Assembly: GCA_036745245.1 (NCBI GenBank)
Contig: DAIOGN010000105.1
Span: 1 to 11,976 of the forward strand
Length of the DNA stretch: 11,976 nt
From: DAIOGN01 sp036745245
GTDB lineage: Bacteria > Zixibacteria > MSB-5A5 > JAUVRN01
Direction: 5' to 3'
The notes under the pieces are model-generated. The model ran no database searches. It saw only the letters and a program-made list of their open reading frames with translations, and was not told where the DNA came from. Position 1 is the stretch's first letter. Every line of letters begins with the position of its first letter. This document shows positions 1-6,808 of this stretch, in pieces. Position numbers and translations under genes: made by a program.

Positions 1-1013
1 CGCGTCGGCGTAACCGCGGGTACGCACCCCTCCGGCGGCCGGTTCTGTCGCGCGTGCCGAAGCAGAATCTCCGTCCCTGGAGTCTCCGGGGCCCCGGCGT
101 GTGCGAGCAGCCTGCTCGATCCGGCTCGGTTCCCCGTGGGCCGGTCGAGGCGCACGGTATCCCTTCCCCGCACTTCGAACACCGAAAGCGAATCGAGCTG
201 TGCGCCCGACCACACGGCGTCAAACTCCAGGGCCCACCATTCGTCCGACACGCGCCTGCAGTCCACGAGGGCGGGGAGCACCGTGTCGAGGGCGGCCAGG
301 TGCAGCACCGGCAGCGACTTCGTCGCGCCCGCGCTGTCGACCTCGAGATCCCCCGCCGGCACGCCCAACTCTTCGGCTCCGATGTTCCAGAGCCAGTCCC
401 TGTCGCGATCCGCGAGGGCGAACACCCGATACGACCCGGTGCGCAAAAACGAGAGCGCAAACCGTCCTTCCGCATCTGTCTGCACCACGTAGTCGGCCGA
501 GTCGATTTCCGGATTGCAGTGCTGGCTCGGCTGTTTGTAGCAGAGCACCCACGCGCCTGCGGCCGGCCGCGCGGATTGAAGCACCTGCCCCGTGATGCGT
601 CCGGTGTCGATGTGCGAACCGGTGGAAAAGGCGGATTGATACGTGGCGGCGAGACGGTTGCCGCGCGCGTCCATCGCCTCCGTCGGGAGGGTGAGCACAT
701 ACGTTTGTGCGGAGTCCCAGACCGTGTCGGGGGACACGACGAGGTCGTGCCCCTCCCAGTGCAGCCGCGGCGGGGAGGCTGGCGAGGGAAAGAAGTGCAC
801 GGCGTGCTCCACGTCGTCTTTCCGCATCGGCTTCGAGAAACTGACTCGCACCGGCTGGCGAATCGAAACCCCGACGGCGCCCGACGGTGGATCCATGGCA
901 GCCACCTGCGGAGGGGTGCGGTCTTCGGGTCCGCCCGGAGGCGGCGCCTGTCTGGCGCAGCCACAGGCGAGAGAGACGACGGCCCCGGCCAGAAGGAATG
1001 CCGACCGGTTCAA
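1..1013 (-). CDS. Ig-like domain lipoprotein, 3' end beyond window
   Basis: An uninterrupted frame starts at TTG (1013-1011) and runs 337 codons to the left edge without a stop, so the C-terminus is missing. The first residues (N R S A F L L A G A V V S L A C G C) form a short signal peptide with a lipobox-like end at Cys17 or Cys19, which suggests an exported lipid-anchored protein. A Pro-Pro-Gly-Gly-Pro stretch then leads into a region of about residues 32-135 resembling bacterial Ig-like domain Big_5 (TPPQVAAMDPPSGAVGV, then VRVSFSKPM). A second beta-rich region follows at about 140-205 (TDAEGRFALSFLRTGSYRVFALADRD), like carboxypeptidase-regulatory-type repeats. The start shares TTGA with the TGA stop of the TPR gene before it, which implies translational coupling. 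An AGGA lies 12 nt upstream, rather far away. The substrate or partner is unknown; a surface or envelope role is inferred from the context. Confidence 0.8.
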   Translation of the reverse strand, partial: MNRSAFLLAGAVVSLACGCARQAPPPGGPEDRTPPQVAAMDPPSGAVGVSIRQPVRVSFSKPMRKDDVEHAVHFFPSPASPPRLHWEGHDLVVSPDTVWDSAQTYVLTLPTEAMDARGNRLAATYQSAFSTGSHIDTGRITGQVLQSARPAAGAWVLCYKQPSQHCNPEIDSADYVVQTDAEGRFALSFLRTGSYRVFALADRDRDWLWNIGAEELGVPAGDLEVDSAGATKSLPVLHLAALDTVLPALVDCRRVSDEWWALEFDAVWSGAQLDSLSVFEVRGRDTVRLDRPTGNRAGSSRLLAHAGAPETPGTEILLRHARQNRPPEGCVPAVTPT

Positions 1014-2641
1014 CGATCGAGTTTGTCCTGTAGCGACGTGTTGTCCGGATCGAGCGACAGCGCGCGCTGCCAGTGCTCTCGGGCTTCCTCCAGACGGCCC
1101 AGGTCGGCAAGCACGTCTCCATAATGCTCAAACACCACGGCATCGGTGCTGATCAACTCCAGCGCGCGCCGCAGGATGGCCTCGGCTTCCGAGAGCCGGC
1201 CCAGGCGGTACAGCACCCAGGCGTGGGAGTCGAGATACGCCCCGTTGTCGGGCTGCAGCGCCACGGCCCGCTCGATCAACTCGAGGGCCTCCTTGAGTTG
1301 AACCCCCTTGTCGGCCCACATGTAGCCCAGGTAGTTGAGAGCTGGCGCGTGCTCGGGCTGCAGAGTAATGAGATGTTCGAACACAGCCACCGACCGGTCG
1401 AACTGCCCCGCCTGCTCCAGGGTCGCACCTTTCCCGAACAGAAGCTCCGGATGATCCGGAATTCTCGATAACCCGCGATCATAAAGCGCCAGCGCCGAGT
1501 CGCGCTGACCCCAGCGGTTGTAAAGGAACGCGAGAGACAAATAGGGTTCAGGGAGCGTATCGGCGACGGCCAGAGACTGCAGGAACTGGGCTTCCGCTGT
1601 CACCGAGTCGGCCTTCTCCAGGGCGATGCGGCCCAGCAGGAAGTACGCCACGCCGTCCCCGCCGTACTGCGACACCCACTGTGTGAGATGTACCTCCGCG
1701 GAGTCGGGGAGTTCGGCGTCGTACTCCAGCATGGACACCCGGTAGAGAACGTCGGGCTCCACTGCGGAAAGCCTCAGAATCAGGCGTCCCTGTTCCAGTG
1801 CTTCCGGCCGCCCCTCGGGGGTTTGCAGCAGATAGTAAAAGTAACGCTTTCGCAGGTCCGTGTTGTAGTAATTCAACTCTACGGCGCGGCTGTAGTAGGC
1901 GCGGGCACTGTCCAACTGCGACCGTTCGGCAAACACCTGCGCGAGCCCCAGAAGGACACGGGTGGCCCGCTGGCCCGAGTCCACGGCGAGCGCCTGTCGA
2001 AACCACGACTCGGCCACGTCAGGCTGTCCCTGCTCCATGTACAACAGACCCAGCTGCTCAAAGACCGCCGGATCGGGCGCCAGTTTCGCGAGCCGGGCGA
2101 GCGCCCGGGCCTGACCCGTCGAGTCTCCCACGGCGCGGCAGGAAGCCGACAACACCTGCCAGAGCTGGAGATCGGTCGAATCGAGCCGTGACCACTCCTC
2201 CAGCACCGCGTGGCGCCGGGTGGGGTTCTTCATGCGCAGGTACAGGTCGGACAGCAGGCTCAGCATGTCGGGGTCGCGCGGACGTGCCGACTCGGCCGTG
2301 ATGGCTGCTTCCTCGAAACGCCCCAGGCTGGCGTAAGAGCGCGCCAGCGCGAGGCGGATTTCCCGGGACCCGTTATCAAACGTCAGCGCCTTCCGGTACT
2401 GCGACACAGCGGCGGAATCCTCCCCCAGAGACGTCAGGTAGTTTCCGGTCGTGTAGTAGTGGTAGGCTTCCGGAATGATCTCTCGTGGCTCGGCGGGGTC
2501 CGCGGTGGACACGCGCGCGCCCGGCTGGGCGGCAGCGCACGACATCAAGGCGAACAGAGCCAATGAGGCCGCGATGCGTTGTGACCGAACCGGAAGGCTC
2601 GGCCGGCTCCCTTGAAGGTGGCCCGGCTCAGGTCGCCGCAT
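1010..2641 (-). CDS. TPR-repeat lipoprotein
   Basis: The product has 543 residues and is almost entirely tetratricopeptide repeats, roughly a dozen helix-turn-helix units from about residue 60 to the end (for example AVSQYRKAL, AESWFRQALAVD, AEAILRRAL). TPR arrays are protein-protein scaffolds. The ATG at 2641 is preferred over a longer frame because it puts a hydrophobic stretch (IAASLALFALMSC) at residues 23-35, ending in a plausible lipobox at Cys35; a periplasmic or outer-membrane-facing lipoprotein is inferred. The late segment LNYLGYMWADKG, followed by DSHAWVLYRLGR, is typical of long bacterial TPR lipoproteins. The start lies inside the 3' end of the GlmU-like gene (14-bp overlap), and the stop overlaps the TTG start of the next lipoprotein, so the three genes look coupled. 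No clear Shine-Dalgarno precedes the ATG. The specific partner is unknown. Confidence 0.85.
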   Translation of the reverse strand: MRRPEPGHLQGSRPSLPVRSQRIAASLALFALMSCAAAQPGARVSTADPAEPREIIPEAYHYYTTGNYLTSLGEDSAAVSQYRKALTFDNGSREIRLALARSYASLGRFEEAAITAESARPRDPDMLSLLSDLYLRMKNPTRRHAVLEEWSRLDSTDLQLWQVLSASCRAVGDSTGQARALARLAKLAPDPAVFEQLGLLYMEQGQPDVAESWFRQALAVDSGQRATRVLLGLAQVFAERSQLDSARAYYSRAVELNYYNTDLRKRYFYYLLQTPEGRPEALEQGRLILRLSAVEPDVLYRVSMLEYDAELPDSAEVHLTQWVSQYGGDGVAYFLLGRIALEKADSVTAEAQFLQSLAVADTLPEPYLSLAFLYNRWGQRDSALALYDRGLSRIPDHPELLFGKGATLEQAGQFDRSVAVFEHLITLQPEHAPALNYLGYMWADKGVQLKEALELIERAVALQPDNGAYLDSHAWVLYRLGRLSEAEAILRRALELISTDAVVFEHYGDVLADLGRLEEAREHWQRALSLDPDNTSLQDKLDR

Positions 2642-3929
2642 GGAATCGTGCGGCCCACTCGGGCGTCTGTAACGCGGAGTCCTTGCGGTGGGCGCGCGTC
2701 GCTTCGAACACGTGGCGAAACAGGGCCTCGGTGGCCGGAGTGTATCTGTGGTCGCGGCGCGGCAGAACGGCCCGGGCCACTTCCATGGCGGCCTCCAGTC
2801 GGAACTCCTCGAAGCCATGCGCACCGCCCCAGCTGAAGCTGGGGATGTGCTTCTCGCGCGGCATTCCACCCCCGAAGAGGTTGCTCCCGAATCCCACCAC
2901 CGTGCCCGTGTTGAGGAGCGTGCCGATTCCGGTCTTCACATGATCGCCGAGAAAACAGCCCACCTTGGTGAGCCCCGTTTCGACGGGCCCGTCCGGAAAT
3001 TGCACGCGCACTTTGCCGTAGTTGTTCTTGAGATCACTGTTCGTGGTGAGGGCGCCCAGGTTCACCCACTCGCCGATGTACGCGTGTCCGATGAACCCAT
3101 CGTGATACTTGTTGGTGTAGGCCTGAAAGATCGACTGTTCAATCTCGCCACCCACGCGGCAGTGAGGACCAATGGTGGTGCCCGATCGGATCCGTGCGCC
3201 GTACACCACGGAGCCGTTGCAGATCGCCGCCGGGCCCTCGATCCGGCTGCCCGACTGCACGTGTACGTTTTCGCCGATCAAAATCGGGCCGCCGCGCGCA
3301 TCCAGGCACACCTGCGAATCGATGCTTGCCGAATCGGAGACCAGGACCTGCTCGGGCGAATACACGGCCACGCCTTCAGGCGTGCCGCGATCCAGAAGCG
3401 AGGGCCATTCGCGCGAGAGGAGGATCGCATCTTCCTCGATCATGCGGGGGTTGGCTTCGACCAGCTCCCAGACTTGAGAGAGCCGTTCCGTTTCTCGTCC
3501 GAGCGGGGCGATCTGTGCAGAGGCAAGACGACCGGGCTCCCAGCGATGACCGCGACCGTCGCGTAACCAGGCCAGCGCGTTGTCGGGCGCCACGGCCACC
3601 AGCCGCCCCTCGTGTTCGATGCCGCCGCCCAGCGGCAGATCCCGCACGAGCTGCACGAACCCGCGGGAAGGCCAGTAGCGCGAATCCACAAGCACCGCGT
3701 GGTCCACGGGGCCCGGCGATTCGCAGGCACGGATGGAGCGTATCTCAGCGAAGTGATTGGCCACGGCGGCGGGTGCCAGAAGACCGATCCGGTCTTCCCC
3801 CACGTAGTGCCGCCACCGCTGCCACGTGGTGAAGAACCCGCAGCGCAGCATGGCGAACGGTCGGGACAACGTCATCGGGTAGCCGTCGTACGGCTCTCCG
3901 GCATCTACCAGCCAGACGGTGGTGGGCAC
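2628..3929 (-). CDS. GlmU-like sugar-1-phosphate nucleotidyltransferase/acetyltransferase (alternative bacterial type)
   Basis: The product has 433 residues. The N-terminal half (about 1-190) carries TLSRPFAMLRCG at 20-31, matching the degenerate nucleotidyltransferase domain of the alternative GlmU-like family known from Bacteroidetes (TIGR03991 type). The C-terminal half (about 195-400) is a left-handed beta-helix of hexapeptide repeats, with LTTNSDLKNNYG (294-305), LNTGTVVGFGSN (339-350) and HIPSFSWGG (361-369). By family, it would acetylate glucosamine-1-phosphate and/or uridylylate GlcNAc-1-phosphate to make UDP-GlcNAc in the cytoplasm for peptidoglycan and lipid A. The start is GTG, chosen because GAGAGG stands 5 nt upstream. 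The gene precedes two lipoprotein genes that overlap in series, which suggests an envelope operon. Which half-reactions this copy still performs cannot be read from the sequence. Confidence 0.87.
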   Translation of the reverse strand: MPTTVWLVDAGEPYDGYPMTLSRPFAMLRCGFFTTWQRWRHYVGEDRIGLLAPAAVANHFAEIRSIRACESPGPVDHAVLVDSRYWPSRGFVQLVRDLPLGGGIEHEGRLVAVAPDNALAWLRDGRGHRWEPGRLASAQIAPLGRETERLSQVWELVEANPRMIEEDAILLSREWPSLLDRGTPEGVAVYSPEQVLVSDSASIDSQVCLDARGGPILIGENVHVQSGSRIEGPAAICNGSVVYGARIRSGTTIGPHCRVGGEIEQSIFQAYTNKYHDGFIGHAYIGEWVNLGALTTNSDLKNNYGKVRVQFPDGPVETGLTKVGCFLGDHVKTGIGTLLNTGTVVGFGSNLFGGGMPREKHIPSFSWGGAHGFEEFRLEAAMEVARAVLPRRDHRYTPATEALFRHVFEATRAHRKDSALQTPEWAARFHAAT

Positions 3930-3934
3930 AAATT

Positions 3935-3940
3935 CCTCTC
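3935..3940 (-). promoter_or_regulatory. Shine-Dalgarno fixing the GTG start of the GlmU-like gene
   Basis: On the minus strand GAGAGG is followed by the 5-nt spacer AATTT and then GTG at 3929. This is one of the two clearest ribosome binding sites in the window and supports the GTG start. Confidence 0.65.
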
Positions 3941-3991
3941 GCGTCGGTCCGGGTTCAGGTGGGGTCCCTCATACATAGATATCGCCTGATC

Positions 3992-4013
3992 CCGGGCGTC
4001 ATTGAGCGCCCGG
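3992..4013 (-). terminator. Hairpin after the secreted TPR gene, possible terminator
   Basis: A perfect 7-bp inverted repeat (CCGGGCG / CGCCCGG, 8-nt loop) starts 9 nt beyond the TGA of the secreted TPR gene. There is no following U-tract on the minus strand, so it may be a weak or factor-assisted terminator or an mRNA 3' stabiliser. It sits in the widest gap of the window (4022 to 3930) and would separate the TPR gene from the envelope genes downstream. Confidence 0.4.
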
Positions 4014-4022
4014 AGCCTCCGC

Positions 4023-4898
4023 TCAGTTTCCCGCCGCGATCTGCTCCTTCAGAGCCGGGATGACGTCCTGGGCCTGCTTCACAGTGGTCGCGGCCCCCTT
4101 CTGGCCACTGCCCACCTGGATGACCTTCTCATACTCCGTGAGGGCCGCCTGGAGTTCCCCCTGTGAGTGCAGGGCGATGGCAAGATTGAAGTGCGCCTTC
4201 ACATTCTTGGGTTCCAGCTTCACGGCTTCCCCGAACGACGCCTGCGCTTCGGCGAAGTCTTCCCCCTCGAGGTACAGATTGCCGAGATTGTAATGGGCCG
4301 TCGCCAGCTTGGGATCAGACTTGATCGCAGACTTGTACGCCGACACGGCGGCCGAACGCTTGCCCAGTTTCTTGTTGGCCTCCGCCAGACGCATGAAGGC
4401 GTTGGCATCCCCCGGCACGGCGGTGGTGTACGTGGTGTAGCTCTCCTGCGCCTTGGCGTAGTCGCCTTCTTCGAAGTACGCTGTGCCGAGAAGCTTGTGC
4501 GCCTCGGTGAGAGAGGGATCGAGTTCGAGTGCCTTCTGCAATGAAGGATACGCCTTGGAGTACACCTCCTGACCTACGTAGGCAGACCCCAGATAAAGGT
4601 GACACTGCGCATTGCCGGCATCCAGCCGGGTGGCATCTGTGAGTTCCTTTACGGCGGGAGCGAATTGCTTCTGCTGAATGTACAACTGGCCCAGTTCGAG
4701 GCAGGGCTTACCCCAGTCGGCCTGGGCGGCCTTCGCCTTCTTCAGCGCAGCTTCGGCACCGGCCAGGTCCTTTGCCTTGTAGGCTTCGACGTAGGCGTTG
4801 TACGCCTCGGTGGCCTGTGCATTGGGCTCGGCGTCGGCCCAGGCGGTCGACGTGGCTGCGACCAGTGCGAGACTCAGGGACACCACGAAACGGATCAT
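4023..4898 (-). CDS. Secreted TPR-repeat protein
   Basis: The product has 291 residues. A classical Sec signal peptide (MIRFVVSLSLALVAATSTAWA, probable cleavage after the AWA at residues 19-21) marks it as exported. The remainder is about six to seven TPR units, for example HLYLGSAYVGQEVYSKAYPS, AHYNLGNLYLEGEDFAEAQ and AHFNLAIALHSQGELQAALT, ending in a charged helix. TPR arrays bind other proteins; the partner is not evident. There is no lipobox, so it is probably soluble in the periplasm, unlike the larger TPR lipoprotein further downstream. The start at 4898 is supported by the signal peptide and by AGGAGG 11 nt upstream. The frame stays open upstream through purE in another register, but that extension has no coding character. 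A TATAAT box and a hairpin lie between purE and this gene, so it may have its own promoter. Confidence 0.87.
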   Translation of the reverse strand: MIRFVVSLSLALVAATSTAWADAEPNAQATEAYNAYVEAYKAKDLAGAEAALKKAKAAQADWGKPCLELGQLYIQQKQFAPAVKELTDATRLDAGNAQCHLYLGSAYVGQEVYSKAYPSLQKALELDPSLTEAHKLLGTAYFEEGDYAKAQESYTTYTTAVPGDANAFMRLAEANKKLGKRSAAVSAYKSAIKSDPKLATAHYNLGNLYLEGEDFAEAQASFGEAVKLEPKNVKAHFNLAIALHSQGELQAALTEYEKVIQVGSGQKGAATTVKQAQDVIPALKEQIAAGN

Positions 4899-4909
4899 GT
4901 TTGGTTCAT

Positions 4910-4915
4910 CCTCCT
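4910..4915 (-). promoter_or_regulatory. Strong Shine-Dalgarno of the secreted TPR gene
   Basis: AGGAGG on the minus strand, with an 11-nt spacer to the ATG at 4898. The spacing is somewhat long. The ATG directly after AGGAGG opens only a four-codon frame (M N Q T stop) whose TGA overlaps the real ATG; its zero spacing makes it a poor start. Confidence 0.6.
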
Positions 4916-4931
4916 GCTTGCGGCTTGCTCT

Positions 4932-4937
4932 ATTATA
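4932..4937 (-). promoter_or_regulatory. Candidate -10 element (TATAAT) for the secreted TPR gene
   Basis: A perfect TATAAT in minus orientation lies 33 nt before the ATG, in an otherwise GC-rich 59-nt gap after purE. No good -35 is visible; TGAGCC at a 17-nt spacing is the nearest. It could give the TPR gene its own transcript within the longer operon. The assignment assumes a sigma-70-like consensus, which may not hold for this phylum. Confidence 0.4.
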
Positions 4938-4940
4938 CCT

Positions 4941-4957
4941 GCCGGCGGCCCGTCGGC
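4941..4957 (-). other. GC-rich imperfect hairpin directly after the purE stop
   Basis: GCCGACGGGCCGCCGGC begins immediately after the purE TGA and can fold with GCCG/CGGC arms and a mismatch. It has no U-tract. It may be an attenuating or stabilising structure between purE and the TPR gene, or chance in GC-rich DNA. Confidence 0.25.
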
Positions 4958-5416
4958 TCACCCGGCCGCCAGTTCCCGCTTGAAATTGTCCAGCTTCCCG
5001 GCGATCGATGCGTCCTGGAGAGCCAGAATCTGGGCACAGAATATCACAGCATTGGCGAACCCGGACGGGCCGATCGCCATGGTGCCCACCGGAACCCCCA
5101 CCGGCATCTGCACAAAACTGTACAAGGAGTCCAGTCCCCCGAGGGCAGACCCTCCGAGGGGCACTCCAATGACGGGCAGGGTGGTGTGTGCCGCCACGAC
5201 GCCTCCCAGGTGAGCCGCCATGCCTGCCAGGCAGATGATCGCCTGGGTGCCTTCGCCCTTGGCACCTTTCGCCAGCGCGGCGGTCTGGTCCGGCTGTCGA
5301 TGAGCCGACGAGACCACCAGGCGGTAGCTGATGCCAAAGCGCTCGAAGTACGGCAGGCCCCGCTCGAGGTGAACCTGATCCTTTTCGCTGCCGAGCAGCA
5401 CAAGTACCTGTGCCAC
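4958..5416 (-). CDS. purE: N5-carboxyaminoimidazole ribonucleotide mutase (PurE, class I)
   Basis: The product has 152 residues, the usual size for a stand-alone PurE. It converts N5-CAIR to CAIR in cytoplasmic de novo purine synthesis. Visible family motifs are the substrate loop GSEKD (9-13), SSAHR (36-40) with the catalytic-type His39 and Arg40, AAHLGG (67-72), LPVIGVP, and SLYSFVQMPVGVPVGT. The pattern is class I (bacterial mutase), which normally works after PurK; purK is not in the window. The start is GTG, overlapping the purD TAG by one base (TAGTG), so translation is probably coupled. No Shine-Dalgarno is needed or seen. Lys12 is odd: most class I enzymes have Ser here (GSxSD, E. coli Ser18). 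The AHLGG form lacks the Pro of AHLPG, but that position varies in the family. Confidence 0.95.
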   Translation of the reverse strand: MAQVLVLLGSEKDQVHLERGLPYFERFGISYRLVVSSAHRQPDQTAALAKGAKGEGTQAIICLAGMAAHLGGVVAAHTTLPVIGVPLGGSALGGLDSLYSFVQMPVGVPVGTMAIGPSGFANAVIFCAQILALQDASIAGKLDNFKRELAAG

Positions 5417-6743
5417 TAGCTGCGCACCGACTCAGCGCGTGAAAGGGCCCGGAAGCCGATGTCACGCCGGTAATGCATCCCTTCGAAGCGGATGCGGTCC
5501 ACTTCCTGATAGGCACGCGACACCGCCGCCTGCACGTCGCGTCCCACGGCCGTGACGCCGAGCACACGTCCACCGTCGGTCTCGTAGTGATCCTTGAGCC
5601 AGCGCGTTCCTGCATGAAAGTAAAACAGGTCATCCGACTTGTCCCGTCCGGCTCGCAGTCCCGAGATCGGTTTGCCTTTTTCATAGGGACCGGGATACCC
5701 GCCCGAGGCCAGCACCACGCAGGCGGATCCGCCTTCGCGCCACTGTACGTTGGCGAGCTTCAGATCGCCTTCGATGATGGACAGGAAAATCTCCACGAGA
5801 TCGCCGTCGAGCAACGGCAGCACCACCTGTGTTTCCGGATCTCCGAAGCGGCAATTGAACTCGATCACCTTTGGGCCCTGGCGTGTGATCATGAGTCCCG
5901 CGTACAGGAAGCCGACATAGGGGGTGCCCTCGGCCGCGNNNNNNNNNNCTTGAATGCTCGCCCTTCCTCGGCCAGTCCCGACACCGTCTGCTCGAGCACT
6001 TCGTCCTGGATCTGCTGCAAGAGGCGCGAATCCAGAACGCGCGTGGGAGCGTAGGCCCCCATGCCTCCCGTGTTGGGTCCGGTCCCGCCGTCGAAGGCCG
6101 CCTTGTGATCCTGGGAGGACACCATGGGCACCACGGTCTGGCCGTCGGTGAACGCCATGACAGTAATCTCTTCCCCCTCCAGGAATTTCTCGATCACCAC
6201 GCGTGCGCCGGCCTGGCCGAACTCCTGGGCCACCATCATGCGGTCGATCGTGGCCGTGGCCTCCTCCTTGTCCTTGCACACCACGGCCCCTTTGCCGGCG
6301 GCCAGTCCGTCGGCCTTGATGACGAGCGGATACGCGGCCGAGCGCAGAAAGGTCCGGGCGGCCGAGGGATCCTCGAACACCATGAAGCTGGCCGTGGGAA
6401 TGTGATGCGTCTGCATGAACTGCTTGGCGAACGCCTTGCTGCCTTCGATCTGACTTGCCGCCTGCGTGGGACCGAGGATGCGCAGCCCCCGCTTCTCGAA
6501 TTCGTCCACAATGCCCAGGGTGAGCGGAAGCTCCGGCCCCACCACGGTGAGGTCGATTTTCTGACAGGCCGCGAAGAGAGCGAGATCCTGAACCCGGTCC
6601 GGCGCGAGCTCCACCAGTTCGGCTTTTCGGTGCATGCCGGCGTTGCCGGGCGCCGCGTAGATTTTTCGCACCACGGGCGACTGCGAAAGCTTCCATACGA
6701 GCGCGTGCTCCCGACCGCCCCCCCCTACCACGAGCACTTTCAT
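5416..6743 (-). CDS. purD: Phosphoribosylamine-glycine ligase (PurD), interrupted by a 10-N gap
   Basis: PurD joins glycine to phosphoribosylamine using ATP (the GARS step of purine synthesis). The first 265 residues (6743 to 5949) start MKVLVVGGGGREHAL and hold the ATP-grasp region (KADGLAAGKGAVV, VIEKFLEGEE, GGTGPNTGGMGAYAP). After the N run, 173 residues continue in another frame (FLYAGLM, EFNCRFGDPETQ) to TAG at 5416. The frame change comes only from the arbitrary N length. Counting the overlapping motif once gives about 430 residues, the normal PurD size, so the real gene is probably intact. The start is an ATG with a weak GTAGGG upstream. A 65-nt gap after gmk contains a poor promoter candidate (CTGACA, 17 nt, GATTAA at 6802-6774). 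The end overlaps purE by one base. Confidence 0.93.
5939..5948. other. Assembly gap (10 N) inside purD
   Basis: Ten undetermined bases. Both flanks encode the same PurD segment in different versions: AEEGRAFK on the 6743 side and AAEGTPYV on the 5416 side, each normally followed by G-F/V-LYAGLM. The gap is therefore a placeholder between contig ends that overlap in homology, not missing sequence of known size. Confidence 0.97.
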
Positions 6744-6808
6744 ATGACCCTACCCGGAATGGTCCTTTCGAGGTTAATCAATACCTATGATCCGTCTGTC
6801 AGGGGCGG

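Noticed and set aside
54..1124. Plus-strand and minus-strand ORFs over the left end (54-1124 plus, 220-1143 minus)
   Set aside because: Both are shadows. The real frame is the TTG-initiated minus-strand lipoprotein, which has a signal peptide and an Ig-like domain.
2642..2869. Longer N-terminus for the TPR lipoprotein (start at 2869)
   Set aside because: This extension lies entirely within the GlmU-like C-terminus in another frame, and would bury the signal peptide and lipobox in the interior.
2688..3566. 292-codon open frame on the plus strand
   Set aside because: Antisense to the GlmU-like gene, with no family motifs.
4899..5684. Longer N-terminus for the secreted TPR protein (start at 5684)
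   Set aside because: It overlaps purE and purD out of frame; the signal peptide and AGGAGG place the start at 4898.
5416..6743. Programmed frameshift or pseudogene in purD
   Set aside because: The frame changes only at the 10-N run, whose length is arbitrary. Both halves are well conserved and together make a normal-length enzyme.
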